Shown here in pieces: positions 39,134-49,771 of a DNA stretch of 64,000 bases (positions are counted from its first letter, which is position 1; every line of letters starts with the position of its first letter). Under the pieces are notes generated by a model. The model worked only from the letters and a program-made list of their open reading frames with translations, had not been told where the DNA came from and searched no databases. The translations under genes and the position numbers were made by a program. The stretch is from Chamaecyparis obtusa (Eukaryota > Streptophyta > Pinopsida > Cupressales > Cupressaceae). The DNA lies in contig BSBK01005139.1 of assembly GCA_027943335.1 (NCBI GenBank), positions 964,001 to 1,028,000 on the forward strand. Reading direction: 5' to 3'.

Positions 39134-41150
39134 ATGAGTTTCAAAAATACAAGGTCATGGAGAAAAGAACATCCAGAAGAAAATTTGGAAGGGGAACTTC
39201 TAGCTACCTCTAGACGTAGTCAGATGAGAAAGGAAAGAAATAGCAATGATATGTCTTTTACATGGAAGAAAAAGGGTAATGTCAGACAAGAAAATCATGT
39301 TCAAACCAATCAATAAGGGAATGCATCAGAGTATGAGGAAGATGCTTATTTAGGTTTGAACCAATATTAGAATTATTACTCTCCCTCTGAAAGGGGTGGA
39401 GAAAAATCACAACACAGTAGAAGGGTGGCCCCTAGTAAATGTCCTGAAAATGAAAGGAGGTCTAGAAGCCAGAGTAGGAATAGACAAGATTTTCTTCCTC
39501 CCTTTACCCTTGGTTCTTCATTACCTCAAGGCCTCCATGTCTCTAATAGTCATTAGGAAGAAACTCATGCCTAACAATCTTCATCTAAGACAACCCTTCC
39601 AGATTCTGAAGAAATATTTGAGGAATTTTATGAACTAGAAAGGAAATTTAGGGAACAAGCTTCCATTAGACAAAAAAGAGAAAAGGAAAAAGAAGAAAAA
39701 ATTAGACAAACCATGATAAGAGTTGAACAACTAAAAAGACATTTGTTAGATTTAGAAGCAATAAACTATGTTCCCATACCCGAACAAACAAAAGAGCAAC
39801 CTATTATCCAATAAGTACATGAGATAAGGAATCCTAAAGATAAAGGTAAGAAAAAGGTTGTAGGAGTTTCAATCAATGAACCTATAAATGCCAAAGATCC
39901 TTTAGAGCAGGTTTTAAGGTTAGATGCTGACCTTGAAAAGGCTAAAAGAGAAAAAGAAATACTAGCCAAAGAGTTAGAAAAAGAAGAACTAGAAGCTACA
40001 ACTATGGAAATGAGGAAAAAGATTGAGTTTCTTAAGCAATCTTCAGGACCTGAAAATGCAATTTCTACTTCTTTGGTACAAGGTGACAATGTTGGAAATA
40101 CTACAAAATAAGTAGCAAATGTTCCCCCACTAGTTGTCCCTAATATTTCTACTACTTCAAATATCCAGGCATCTATATCTCAAGGTGCTGGCCTATCTCA
40201 AACAAGGCATGTTCATAAAAGATATAAGCTACTAGTTTTTTATGGTATCCCTAGATATCCTAATCGTATTCCTAATAAAATTAGAGAAAAACTTCCAAAG
40301 TTTACTAGTAGTAATGCTATTACTTGTGAAGAGCATTTGAAGAAGTTCATTGATGTGAAGGATGATTACAATATTGAACCAGATGATGTAATAATGAAAT
40401 TGTTTGTTCAATCTTTGACTGAAGACTTTAGAGATTGGTTCAGGGGCTTACCACATGCCAATATAAGCTCATGGGATTAGCTCAAGCATTTCTTTAAAGA
40501 GCAGTATGGTGACAAGACAAATGAAGTTTTTATGCTAAATGAATTCAATAACATCAAGAATAATCAAAATGAAGGTATTGTTGAATTTAGTGTTAGATTT
40601 TAGAAAGCTATGCATAAATTATTACAGGTCATTAGGTTGGATGATAAAATATGTTTAGTCACCTATTTGAATGCTTTTGATGCCAAAATGGGATACCTCT
40701 TAAGAGATAAAAACCCTAGGAATCTTGCTGAAGCCTACAAATTAGCCATTAATATAGAAAGTAACTGGAGGATATCAGGAAAGTTGGGAAGAAGAGATGA
40801 CTATAAACCACAAGTTCTAAATAGGAAAGACCTCAGAAAGCCTGATAATGAAAAACCAAAGGAAGATGATAGCCTGAAACAAATTTTGAAAGCTATAAAG
40901 GACTTAAAGCCTGGTGAAAATAGAAACAATGGGGTTACAGGAAATGATAGGACAAAATTCAATAATTTGAATAAGTTGCCAAGAATGCAAAATTACCCAT
41001 ACAATACTCAATGGAAAGATGGAAAGCCTATACTTCCTGAGAGAAAGGATAAACCAAATGACAAGAATCTTGACCCTTTACAAAGAAATTCTTTGAATAT
41101 GATTGATGATGCCCCATGGTGTATTGTATGTTAGTCACCACATGACCCTA
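39134..41150 (+). pseudogene. Gag of element C
   Basis: ATG 39134 (MSFKNTRSWRKEHPEENLEG) begins about 250 bp after the primer site. The first 350 residues are charged, with a long coiled coil (39640-40050). The Gag capsid-like domain follows at about 40280-40760, with LFVQSLTEDFRDWFRGLPHA and SSWD*LKHFFKEQYGDKTNE, typical of Ty3/Gypsy retrotransposon gag. At about 41117 PWCIVC and PHDPNYYAVA resemble a degenerate zinc-binding end. Eight or more in-frame stops (TAG and TAA about equally) but few frameshifts. Gag would form the particle that packages the element RNA. Confidence 0.85.
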
Positions 41151-42009
41151 ATTATTATGCAGTTGCTCAAAGTGTCTCTGTAGATGAAGCACAAGGAAAT
41201 AATGAAGAAGAGCCTTATGATGACCAGGGTTGTGCCATGATCTCCTCATATCTTTGGGATGAAATTGACTCTACTGAAGAAGATGAGAGTCAGGATGTTT
41301 CTTCTTCTCAAATTAGAAATGAATTTTATCATCAACAGGTCTTTTCTAATGAAGAAAATGATGAGTTGGATAGTGTCTAGTGTAATACTTTAAAAGATTA
41401 TAGATCAATTGTTTTGAGATGGCCATCTGATGAAGAGATTGCACAAATAACTTCAAATATGATCACCCAAGGCAAGAGTAACTACAATTTGAGAAATAGA
41501 ATGCTAGGTGATCCTAATCATAAACCTACCGGTATATTCATTAAGAAATTAGAAAAGGATGTTAAACAATCCCAAGACAAATAAAAAGTAGTTAAGGTTG
41601 TCAACAAAGTCAAGGTAAAAAAGAATGTCACATTTACCAGCCTAAATGTTGCTTATAAAGTAAAAACTAAACTCCTTGAGGAGATTGTTTCCTCTTTTCA
41701 AATAGAATTTAAAATCCAAAGTAAGGATCATCCTAAACTATCTACACATGAGGAAAACAAAGACATTACCATTATAAGGCAAGATGTAGTTGACTAAAAA
41801 TATGTCCCTATTGACATGAGAAAATTACTACCATAGATTACTATCAAGGTTCCTTTACTAGAGATGATGAGAATAGAGGAACACAAAGAGAAGGCATTAA
41901 ATTGGGTGAATGGAGTTACTCCCACTAATACCCAAAATACTGATAAGACCGGAAAACAAATAGCTTATGTTGATGATGCAAATCTAAATCAGAATAGGGA
42001 AATTGTTTC
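41151..42009 (+). pseudogene. Linker between gag and protease of element C
   Basis: Acidic, low-complexity coding-like sequence continuing the gag frame with several stops. It includes NYNLRNRMLGDPNHKPTGI and a Lys/Val-rich stretch. No domain is recognised. Confidence 0.55.
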
Positions 42010-43440
42010 TAAGATTCCTCAGATCTATTTGGACATAAATATTGTCAACACTATGTCTGGGACAATTGATCCTTTCTTTTTGACTTTGGTAATAAATGGA
42101 AAACTGTTAAGAAATTGTATGATTGGTTTAGGAGCATCAAACACTATTTGTCATACCCCAAAATTGGCACCTAATAATTTCAATCAATTTTGGTGCATTT
42201 TCTTCAATTTCACATCTTCAAAGTCCTATTTTACTAGGAAATTTTCTCTCTCCTACCTGACTTTATTTTGACTTGATGTCAATTGCCAATACCCTAAACT
42301 ACATTAATCTTATGCTATAATCAATTCCTAAGTATTCGACTTTATTATCTAAATAATCCCTATGATAAATTGATTTAATTCTAAAGTCCTAAGTGCTTTA
42401 AATTAAATTAAAATCCACCCCATTTAGCTAATACACATAAAAGGAATTAATCTTATTTAGTTATTTGAATGGACACCTCTTTAATTTAATTTAATAATTC
42501 AAATTACTCGAAAGGTCACCCCTATATGTGGCAATATTTCATTCTCTTAATTAAATAAATCTTTCAAAATTTGTCTCAATTTGGAATGAAGAGTCACCTG
42601 TTTCATTTCAAGAACCTCTTCATTCCTCTCCCGAGCTTGTCTATATAATGAACCTTCTTCCTCATTCAAAAAAAGGCAATTGTGAGAGTAACTAAACTAT
42701 AGCCAATTTTAGTCTCAACTTCATATTTTCAAGCTTTCAATTGCAATTAGCTTAATTTCTCATTTAGTATCAATTGCATTCTCATAGTAGATTAATCTAC
42801 TTATTGCTATTAGATTAATCTCATATTTCCTTCAAATTTATTTAGATTAACTTGCATCTTCATATTTCTTTCAAGCTCTTAGATAAATTGCACTTCATTC
42901 TAGTTTAAATTGCAAATTTGTATATCTTTCAAGCTTTTTAAATCCTTTGTATTAGCTTGGTCTTATGGTTGTTGGCTCTCATTCCAAGATTAATTTAAAC
43001 AACCTGGTTAATTAGAAGGTAACAGGTTGAATTGATAGAATCATCTAAATAGGTAATTCATACTCAATTTCATGATTCAATGATTGAGCAATGACTATGT
43101 TGTGTTTATAGCTAGATTAGAGGTCCACGTTCAGTTGTATAACACTATCATGCCTGCAGAAGTCATTAAATCATTAGGACTAAAAGTTGATACACCACAT
43201 TGGAGATGTCAAGCTATGGATTCAAGAGAAGTACTAGTTATTGGTACCATTAAGGCTCTACCTTATAGGCTAGTAGCATATCCAAACAAGTTGTTAACTA
43301 TGAGTGTTCTAGTGGTTGATATCCCTCCTCAATATGGAATGCTACTATTAAGAAAATGGAGTGCTTCAATGGGAGGTAGTATTCAGTGTGACTTTTCTTA
43401 TGAAACTTTCAAGATTGGTGGAAGTAACATTAAGGTCTCC
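42010..43440 (+). pseudogene. Retropepsin of element C, split by a solo LTR
   Basis: The N-terminal part (42010-42148) ends LLRNCMIGLGASNTI; the C-terminal part resumes at 43145 with (I)MPAEVIKSLGLKVDTPHW and continues through VDIPPQYGMLLLRKWSASMG. Together these are the aspartic protease that would cut Gag-Pol. The usual D-S-G-A active site reads G-L-G-A here, so the catalytic Asp is lost. The solo LTR between them (42149-43144) leaves the frame intact on both sides. The ORF that seems to begin at 43084 takes its first residues from the LTR end, not from the protease. Confidence 0.82.
42149..43144 (+). mobile_element. Solo LTR of the element X family
   Basis: 996 bp from TGTCATACCCCAAAATTGGC to TTGTATAACA, flanked by CTATT (42144-42148) and CTATC (43145-43149), a target duplication with one change. 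Its last 54 bp match 56977-57030, the LTR end that precedes the primer site of element X, so both belong to one family. No internal region remains. Confidence 0.85.
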
Positions 43441-43589
43441 AGAGAAAATAGGACTCCCCGTATGATTGAATTAGGTGATGTTGATGACTTAAATTGTTGT
43501 GTGGATGTGGATATGGAAAACTTCAGAGTGGAAAAATTTATTCCACAAAATAAAGTTGCAGATCCATTAGTTGCAGAACTGATCAAAGA

Positions 43590-43990
43590 GCAAGATGGAT
43601 TGTGGCAAATGTACTTTGATGGAGCTGTCTATAAAGAATGCTCAAGAGCTGGAGTCTTATTTATATCCCCATTAGGTATACCACATTTAAATATGATTTC
43701 CTATTAACTTTCCAATGTACAAAAAATACCATTGAATATGAAGCATTGTTTTTAGGACTGAATATTGCTACAAAACAAGGAATAAAATGTTTAAAAGTCT
43801 ATGGTGACTCTGTACTTGTAGTAGCACAAGTTAGATCCAAATATGTCATAAAAAATGATAGGCTAAAAATGTACAAGCATGCTATTTGGGATCAAATTGA
43901 ACTATTTGATGCAATCAACATTAGTTGGGTAGAGAGGTAAAAGAATATTATGGCAGATTTTTTGGCTAATGTTGCCTTGAAAAAGGATGA
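43590..43990 (+). pseudogene. RNase H domain (archaeal-like type) before RT
   Basis: DGLWQMYFDGAVYKECSRAG begins a second-type RNase H domain; after a frameshift near 43690 it continues with NTIEYEALFLGLNIATKQGI, LKVYGDSVLVVAQV and NIMADFLANVALKKD. The D...E...GDS...N..AD pattern marks the RVT_3/aRNH family, as in Tat Gypsy elements. It lies between protease and RT, not after RT. A frameshift and stops inactivate it. Confidence 0.85.
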
Positions 43991-44149
43991 TTTAACTCTA
44001 ACTAGGGTATCAATAGTAGAAGTTAAGAATAGGCTAGTTGTTCCAAATAATATATACAATTGACAGGTTTTTGAAGATGATCATGATGTTTTAAGGTTTC
44101 TCCAGTGCCTTGACATCTATGAAGATCAACCTATAGATTGCAATGCCTT

Positions 44150-45004
44150 AGTTTAGGTAGTTGATGGTATGGACATGGTCTCAGGAAATAAAATTATTCA
44201 GTTAAGTACTAATCATATTCCCAAAGGTTTGACAGAATTGCAGGCATTGTATAGTTAATGCTAGCAATGCTAAGATTGAAGCATTACTGAGAAAACATAA
44301 GCATGTGTTTGCATGGTCTTATGATGATTTGAAAGCCTATAGAGAGGACCTTTTCTAGCATGAGATCCCATTAAAACAAGATGTAAAACTATTTAGACAA
44401 AAATAAATTCAAGACCAATTAATCTATTTTTGGCTCCCAAAATGCAACAAGAATTAGTAAAATTAAGTGATGCAGGCATAATTCAACCCATAAGACATTC
44501 AAATTAGGTGTCTCACCTTGTTCCAATTAGAAAGAAGAATGGAGATATTAGGCTGTGTTGATATCAGAAATCAGAATGATGCATCTTTGAATGATAACTA
44601 TTCTTTGCCTAATATGGAGGCAATGCTACACAAAGTCACTGGTTGTGAATTATTGTCTATGATGGATGGTTTCTCATGTTATAACCAAGTGTTAGTTAAA
44701 GAGTTAGAACAATACAAAATTGCATTCACTACCCCATGGAGAACTTATGTCTATGTTAGAATGCCTTTTGGTCTTAGAAATGCAGGGGCAACATTTACGA
44801 GAGCCATGATGTTGCATTTAAAGAATATAATGATTTATTCATTATTCTGTATCAATATGACATGATAGTATACTCAAAGAAAGCAGAAGATCATTGTAGT
44901 CATCTTGAAAAGATTTTCAATAAGGCTCTAGAGTATGGTGTGTCCCTAAATCCAAAGAAGTGTCACTTTGTAGTTAAAGAAGGAAAATTATTAGGTCATG
45001 TAGT
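44150..45004 (+). pseudogene. Reverse transcriptase of element C (3' part missing)
   Basis: Starts with NHIPKGLTELQALYS and HKHVFAWSYDDLKAYREDLF, then LVKLSDAGIIQPIRHSN, PIRKKNGDIRLC, LLSMMDGFSCYNQV, FTTPWRTYVYVRMPFGLRNA and a decayed YxDD segment (MIVYSKKAEDHCSHLEKIF), ending at SLNPKKCHFVVKEGKLLGHV. These are the palm and fingers motifs of Ty3/Gypsy RT. At least three frameshifts and several stops are present. The sequence stops abruptly at 45004 where element D begins. The thumb and downstream RNase H are not found anywhere in the window. Confidence 0.9.
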
Positions 45005-47900
45005 TGTTATACACTGAATTTGCACCCTTAGTTCAAGCTCTCGTAGTCTTGATAACTCAGTATAACAAGGGAATCATCTCAAGGTTGTGGGACCTTTTTC
45101 TAACCGAGATGAGACCTCCAGATTCTAGGCTAGTTCCTCTTGGATAATCACTCTGATTTTCTCTTAACATGAAATGTAAATCATTGAGGGGAAAGGGATA
45201 GAAGGAATGCATGAAATGGGAAATAACTGAAAGCAAATCTACCTACTAGGTGATGCACCGAATCTAGGGTTTGGATCTCAGTATAGAGGGATGAAACCAG
45301 TGAGAGGCATAGGTCTGGGGGCTCATAGTTTACTGAATAGGCTTGCATAAGTATTTCATAAGAGGGCCTAAAAACTAGACACAAATTATGACCTCCAAGT
45401 AGACATTCTTTTCAGCAAAAGGGCACAGGGATGAGATAGAATGACAGGGGCTGAAGGATACCCACAACCTCACTCAGATCAAATCAAACACAGTAGTGCA
45501 CAAATAAGCTGAAAGTAAAGGGGATCAGGAAAGGATAAGTATCACTGAAAGCATTCATAACTTCAATCCAATAAGAGATAAGCCAAACAGGAAAGCATAA
45601 GGACAGGAAAACATGTCACGGAATACTTTGCCATATCTGTATTATTAATGAGAACTTACAAGATGTGAAAAACTAGAGAGCAAAAAATTCTACAGATAGT
45701 TCTCCAAGGAAAGACTTTCCCTTTTTTACAAAATGTCCATTCTGAGCACTACTAGCTCCAAAAAACACTATATACACTCTTTGCATGCAGGCAGGAATCA
45801 AACTTAACCAGGGTTACAAATGTTATGCATAAAATAATCAACCCTAAACCAATCACAATCTAATCATAAATGTTCTCTGTAAATATCATGGCCGATCAGA
45901 CACATCTCCCCTTGCGTGCCCATCTCTATACTTGATCATGCCTGGAGACACAAAAGACCTTACCCTGACAACCCCTGCAACCCACTCAGCCATGAATGCT
46001 TAAAAATCTGATCTCAAATCTTAGAAAAGACCCAAAATGGCAGCCCAAAATATCTCTACAAACACCCAGCAACCACCTCCAAAAATCATCAATCTCTTCA
46101 ACTACCCGCACTTGCAAATGCCCCTCAAAAATTCAAATCTGGCCACAAATGTACATGAACATATCCCAGTAGATCTGATCTCTATGCCTGCATGTTGATT
46201 CCATGTTTGTACCTGCAAAAATCTAGCCGCCATGATCCATCTACCTCCCTTGTAACTTGGGCTCGCCATAACTGCTAAAATTTGATACTGTGAGATATTT
46301 GAATTTAAAAATTGATAAAACGGTCATAGGTGGCACTAAATTTCTCTACCGATGGTTGTCATTCAAACTTTAATCTAACTCAAAAATGAAATCGTTAGAT
46401 CTTCCTTTTTTACCTAGGCTCGGCACTTGACTGCAAAACTAACTCAACATTTACCTCAGGTTCCAACTTTCTTTCAGTCGTAGAATCGTTTAATACTTTA
46501 GTTGACCCCGGTTAAGTCTAGCGAACATGAGATACCCTTTATTCACTAAGTCGCTAGATATATCCTAACCCTGGGCCCATCTGCCATGCAAGACACCTCA
46601 GGTCTATTCATTACACTGCAAACTTAACCCTGATTTACCTTGGGTTCACCTCTTCCTAGTCGCCAAGTCACCGGAACCTTTCCTTAACCCCGGGCACATT
46701 CAGTGACTACGAGAAATATGTTAACCATGCACTTGCGAGCTTGCCAGGCCCATACTGCTTTGAAATCACATTGGTCACATGATTGCATGAGCGGAAAGGC
46801 CCTCACACGATCATGTGACAACCCTTAAAAAGCCTGCCTGGCCCCCCGCAAAATATCACATTTGCCAAACCGTGCCATGTGGCCCAATAGGAGCCGACCA
46901 TACGGCTGGACCCATGACCACACCAACCAAAAGCATTAGAAGGATCCTATGGTGGTCGCATGATCACATGGGATCAGAAGATCCCATGCAAACATGCGAC
47001 CACCGTAGATCTTGAATCTACGGGGGCCCACAACAACCTCTGCCGACTGCCAAGAAATGGACACATCACTGTCCGCAAGCCCACCGCTGAAGTCAAAGCC
47101 CCCAAGCCCAAAACCACTATGTGGCATGCCCCTACTTGTCCCAGCCGCTACCCCAACAAACACCTCGACACCCCAGCACAGGACCCGCTGCAACTGCCAA
47201 ATACCATCTAACGATTGTCGCATGATCGCATGGGATCGGAAGATCCCATGAGATCATATGACCACCATCAGATCCCCTCACACTTGCACCAATGTAGAAA
47301 CCTTGGGCCCCACCAACTACTTGTCATAGTTGATAGTTTGTCACATGATCTCATGCGGTCATGAGACTGCATGTGATCATGCAACCAACCGCTGGTTGCT
47401 AACTACCGAACCATGAACCACCACCACCGAAATCACTGACGGTTTGTTGCATGGTTGCATGGGCTCAAAAGAGCCCATGTGATCATGTGACAAACTATGT
47501 GATGCCACCCTAATAACCACTGGTTGACCACCGATTGGAGATACTGCATCAACAGTTGTCACATGATCTCATGGGATCGGGAGATCCCATGCGATCATGC
47601 GACAGCTGTCAGATCTTCTACACTGGTATAGCCTTAAGCATGGGACCCACCTAATTGGAGTTGTGTGCTTAGGGTTGAAAACACAGATGGGGGTCAAAAA
47701 CATAGAGGGTTTTTGAGCAAAGGTAAAAAACACACCAAATTTTCAAAGCTGAGAGGTCAAAAACACACCAAATTTTCAGACCAAAAGGCAAAAACATCCC
47801 GAGCCTGTAGAGAGGAGGTCGAAAACACACTGGACTCTTGACATATAAAGGCAAAAAACATAGAGAGTTTTCGACACTTGAGGGGAAAATTTGGGCAACA
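45005..47900 (-). repeat. LTR of element D, left copy
   Basis: Plus strand TGTTATACACTGAATTTGC...TTTGGGCAACA. Near-complete alignment with 49772-52634. It holds the palindromic module array and a distal block (47650-47890) with repeated GAAAACACAC words. Confidence 0.85.
46774..47605. repeat. Six palindromic modules in left LTR of element D
   Basis: Six imperfect hairpins, each about 46-54 bp, at 46774-46819, 46951-47004, 47217-47262, 47340-47386, 47442-47495 and 47555-47605. The consensus arm is GCATGATCGCATGGGATC, pairing across a 3-8 base loop with its complement. Most are flanked by outer GGTTGTC/GACAACC-type pairing. Spacers between modules are 60-210 bp and mutually unrelated. Confidence 0.88.
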
Positions 47901-49771
47901 TTTTGGTGACCTCTGCAGGATGTCAGCCTGCTAGACATTGGACTAGTTGCCTTGACAAATCCATTGGGCATGGGGTCATTTCTCGAGCACAAAAAACCTG
48001 ACAGGGAGAGGGGCAAAAATTGAACCAACAAGACAAAAAAAAAATGTGCACAGGCACTTCTTGGAAAGTAGGAAATTACTCTAGGAAAATAAGAAACACC
48101 TAACCTAGACTAACCAGTACAGAAACCTGGTTAAACAAAACCATTGACTGGTTGTGGAAAATAGCTTCCCATCCTTCTCAGCCTACAATAATCCACATGC
48201 TTCTAGGAAGCTATTAAAAGACAAATACAAGAGACATGCAGAATCACCTTCTTGACAAAGATCTGGCTGATATAGATTTTTCTCACTTGGTCAAGCTGAT
48301 CATAGGCACCATCATTCTGAGGAGAAACAACAAGCAGTGATGAGACTTTACTTACTTGGTCAATGGGGACAACAAGCTGATCTAGTTCATTCATAGCCTC
48401 AAATTTTGGTGGAAAAACCATATTCGGATGGTGGCATGATTTGTACTCCTTTGATAACCTCCATCCTGGCCAAAAACCTAATAGGGAAACCATGAGAGAT
48501 GCTGGACCTAGAGCTCTCCTTGACAAACTTAGGCCCTTGAGAGATTACCTCAGTTTGATTGGCCTCCTCCTTATGCTGACTGGAAATGACTATCTCCTGT
48601 AGATTGTAGGTGTTCTCTAGAAGTGTGGGCTTGTCATCAAGATGCAAGAAAAAGTACTCCATCTTGTCCCAAAATTGATCTTCCTTTTCTTCTTCTAGAC
48701 TCTTTTGCAGGAGAAGTATACTGTTGTCACCATAATCATGATTTATTGAGGACTCATTTGTCCTAACCTGTTCGGAGAGAGACACCTTTAGACCAACAAT
48801 CTTCTGCTCTATGCTCTCCTTTTCCTCTTCAAGTTGAGAACATTTCTCAATCTGCATCTGATAGCCTCTTTTATATTTTTCAGCTACAGAAGCCAGGAAT
48901 CTCATATTTTGCTTGAGGTCCTGCAACTCTTTCTCATGAAACTCCTCATGAGCTCTCAACTCCCTTTCTTTCTCAATCTAGAATTCGTTGCCTCTATCAA
49001 ACATGGCCTCCATCAAAATTTTCTGATCTTGAACCACCCTTTCACAGTTATTCTTATGAACTTCCAACTCCTCATAAGCAACCTACTGAGCTGCTAGTGC
49101 TCTTTGAAAATCTTCCTCTTTTTTAGTCATAGGAGTACTAACCTTAATCAGGTTTTCCTTGTAAACTTTGTGTAGTGTTGCCAGGTTGCTTGCAAGGGCT
49201 GCTTGACTTTTTTGTTGTCCTGCAATGACTTCTTCACACTACTTCCACCTAGCATCAAACTGCTCTTTTTCTTGTGTCTACATATGCCTTTTCTATGTTT
49301 CCAACACCTCCTCATAGTGTTTCTTTTGTGCTTCTAGCCCCTTAGCAAGCTTGGCCTCATTTCTTTTGTGTTGTTCTACCAGGTACCTCCTGTAACCTTG
49401 ATCCTGCTGAACCAAAGCTTGTTATTGTTGGATCTGGGCATGATGAGCATGTTCTTTCAAAGAAAGCATCTCCTCTTGAGGTTGCTAGTATGAGTGATTC
49501 TATTGCCATGATGCTGGAAGCTGGGTGGGTGGGGGGCAAGTATGAGATGACTGTTGCTGACCCCCATGAAATGAAGGGATACCCTCATGAAAAGAAGGTT
49601 GGTAATCCATCATAGGTACTGAGAGTCCTTGAAACTAGTAGATGTGAGCTTGGAGTCACTAGATATGCCAAATAACGACCTCTCAAAGGTCTGCAACCTG
49701 CTAGAAGCATATCAAAACCAGCAAGAATCATGAAAACTATGACCTCTTGGTCCCACCGAGCCTGCCAAAAA
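47901..49771 (-). pseudogene. Coiled-coil ORF of element D
   Basis: From an ATG near 49613 (MMDYQPSFHEGIPSFHGGQQ) one frame runs on the minus strand to 48399, with about eight in-frame stops, seven TAG and one TAA. The first 60 residues are Gln/Pro/His-rich; the rest is a very long charged coiled coil (HKRNEAKLAKGLEAQKKHYE; ELRAHEEFHEKELQDLKQNM). No zinc knuckle or pol motif. It may act as a gag-like structural protein, as in non-autonomous elements that keep only gag. The function is inferred from position only. Confidence 0.6.
49749..49771 (-). promoter_or_regulatory. Primer-site-like sequence of element D
   Basis: Minus strand TTTTTGGCAGGCTCGGTGGG directly follows LTR end GTGTATAACA, in the position and style of Gypsy primer sites (TTTTGGC...GTGGGG). 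The matching tRNA is not identified. Confidence 0.55.

Noticed and set aside
43084..43144. Apparent N-terminus of a protease ORF starting at 43084
   Set aside because: These 60 bases are the end of the solo LTR; the protease resumes only at 43145.
46815..47251. Small ORFs on both strands in the LTRs of element D (for example 46936-47223 minus)
   Set aside because: Overlapping frames within palindromic GC-richer LTR sequence; no motif, and not kept between the two LTR copies.
46774..47605. CRISPR-like array of palindromes and spacers
   Set aside because: Modules differ from each other, spacers vary widely in length, the array lies in an LTR duplicated 5 kb away, and the DNA is eukaryotic.
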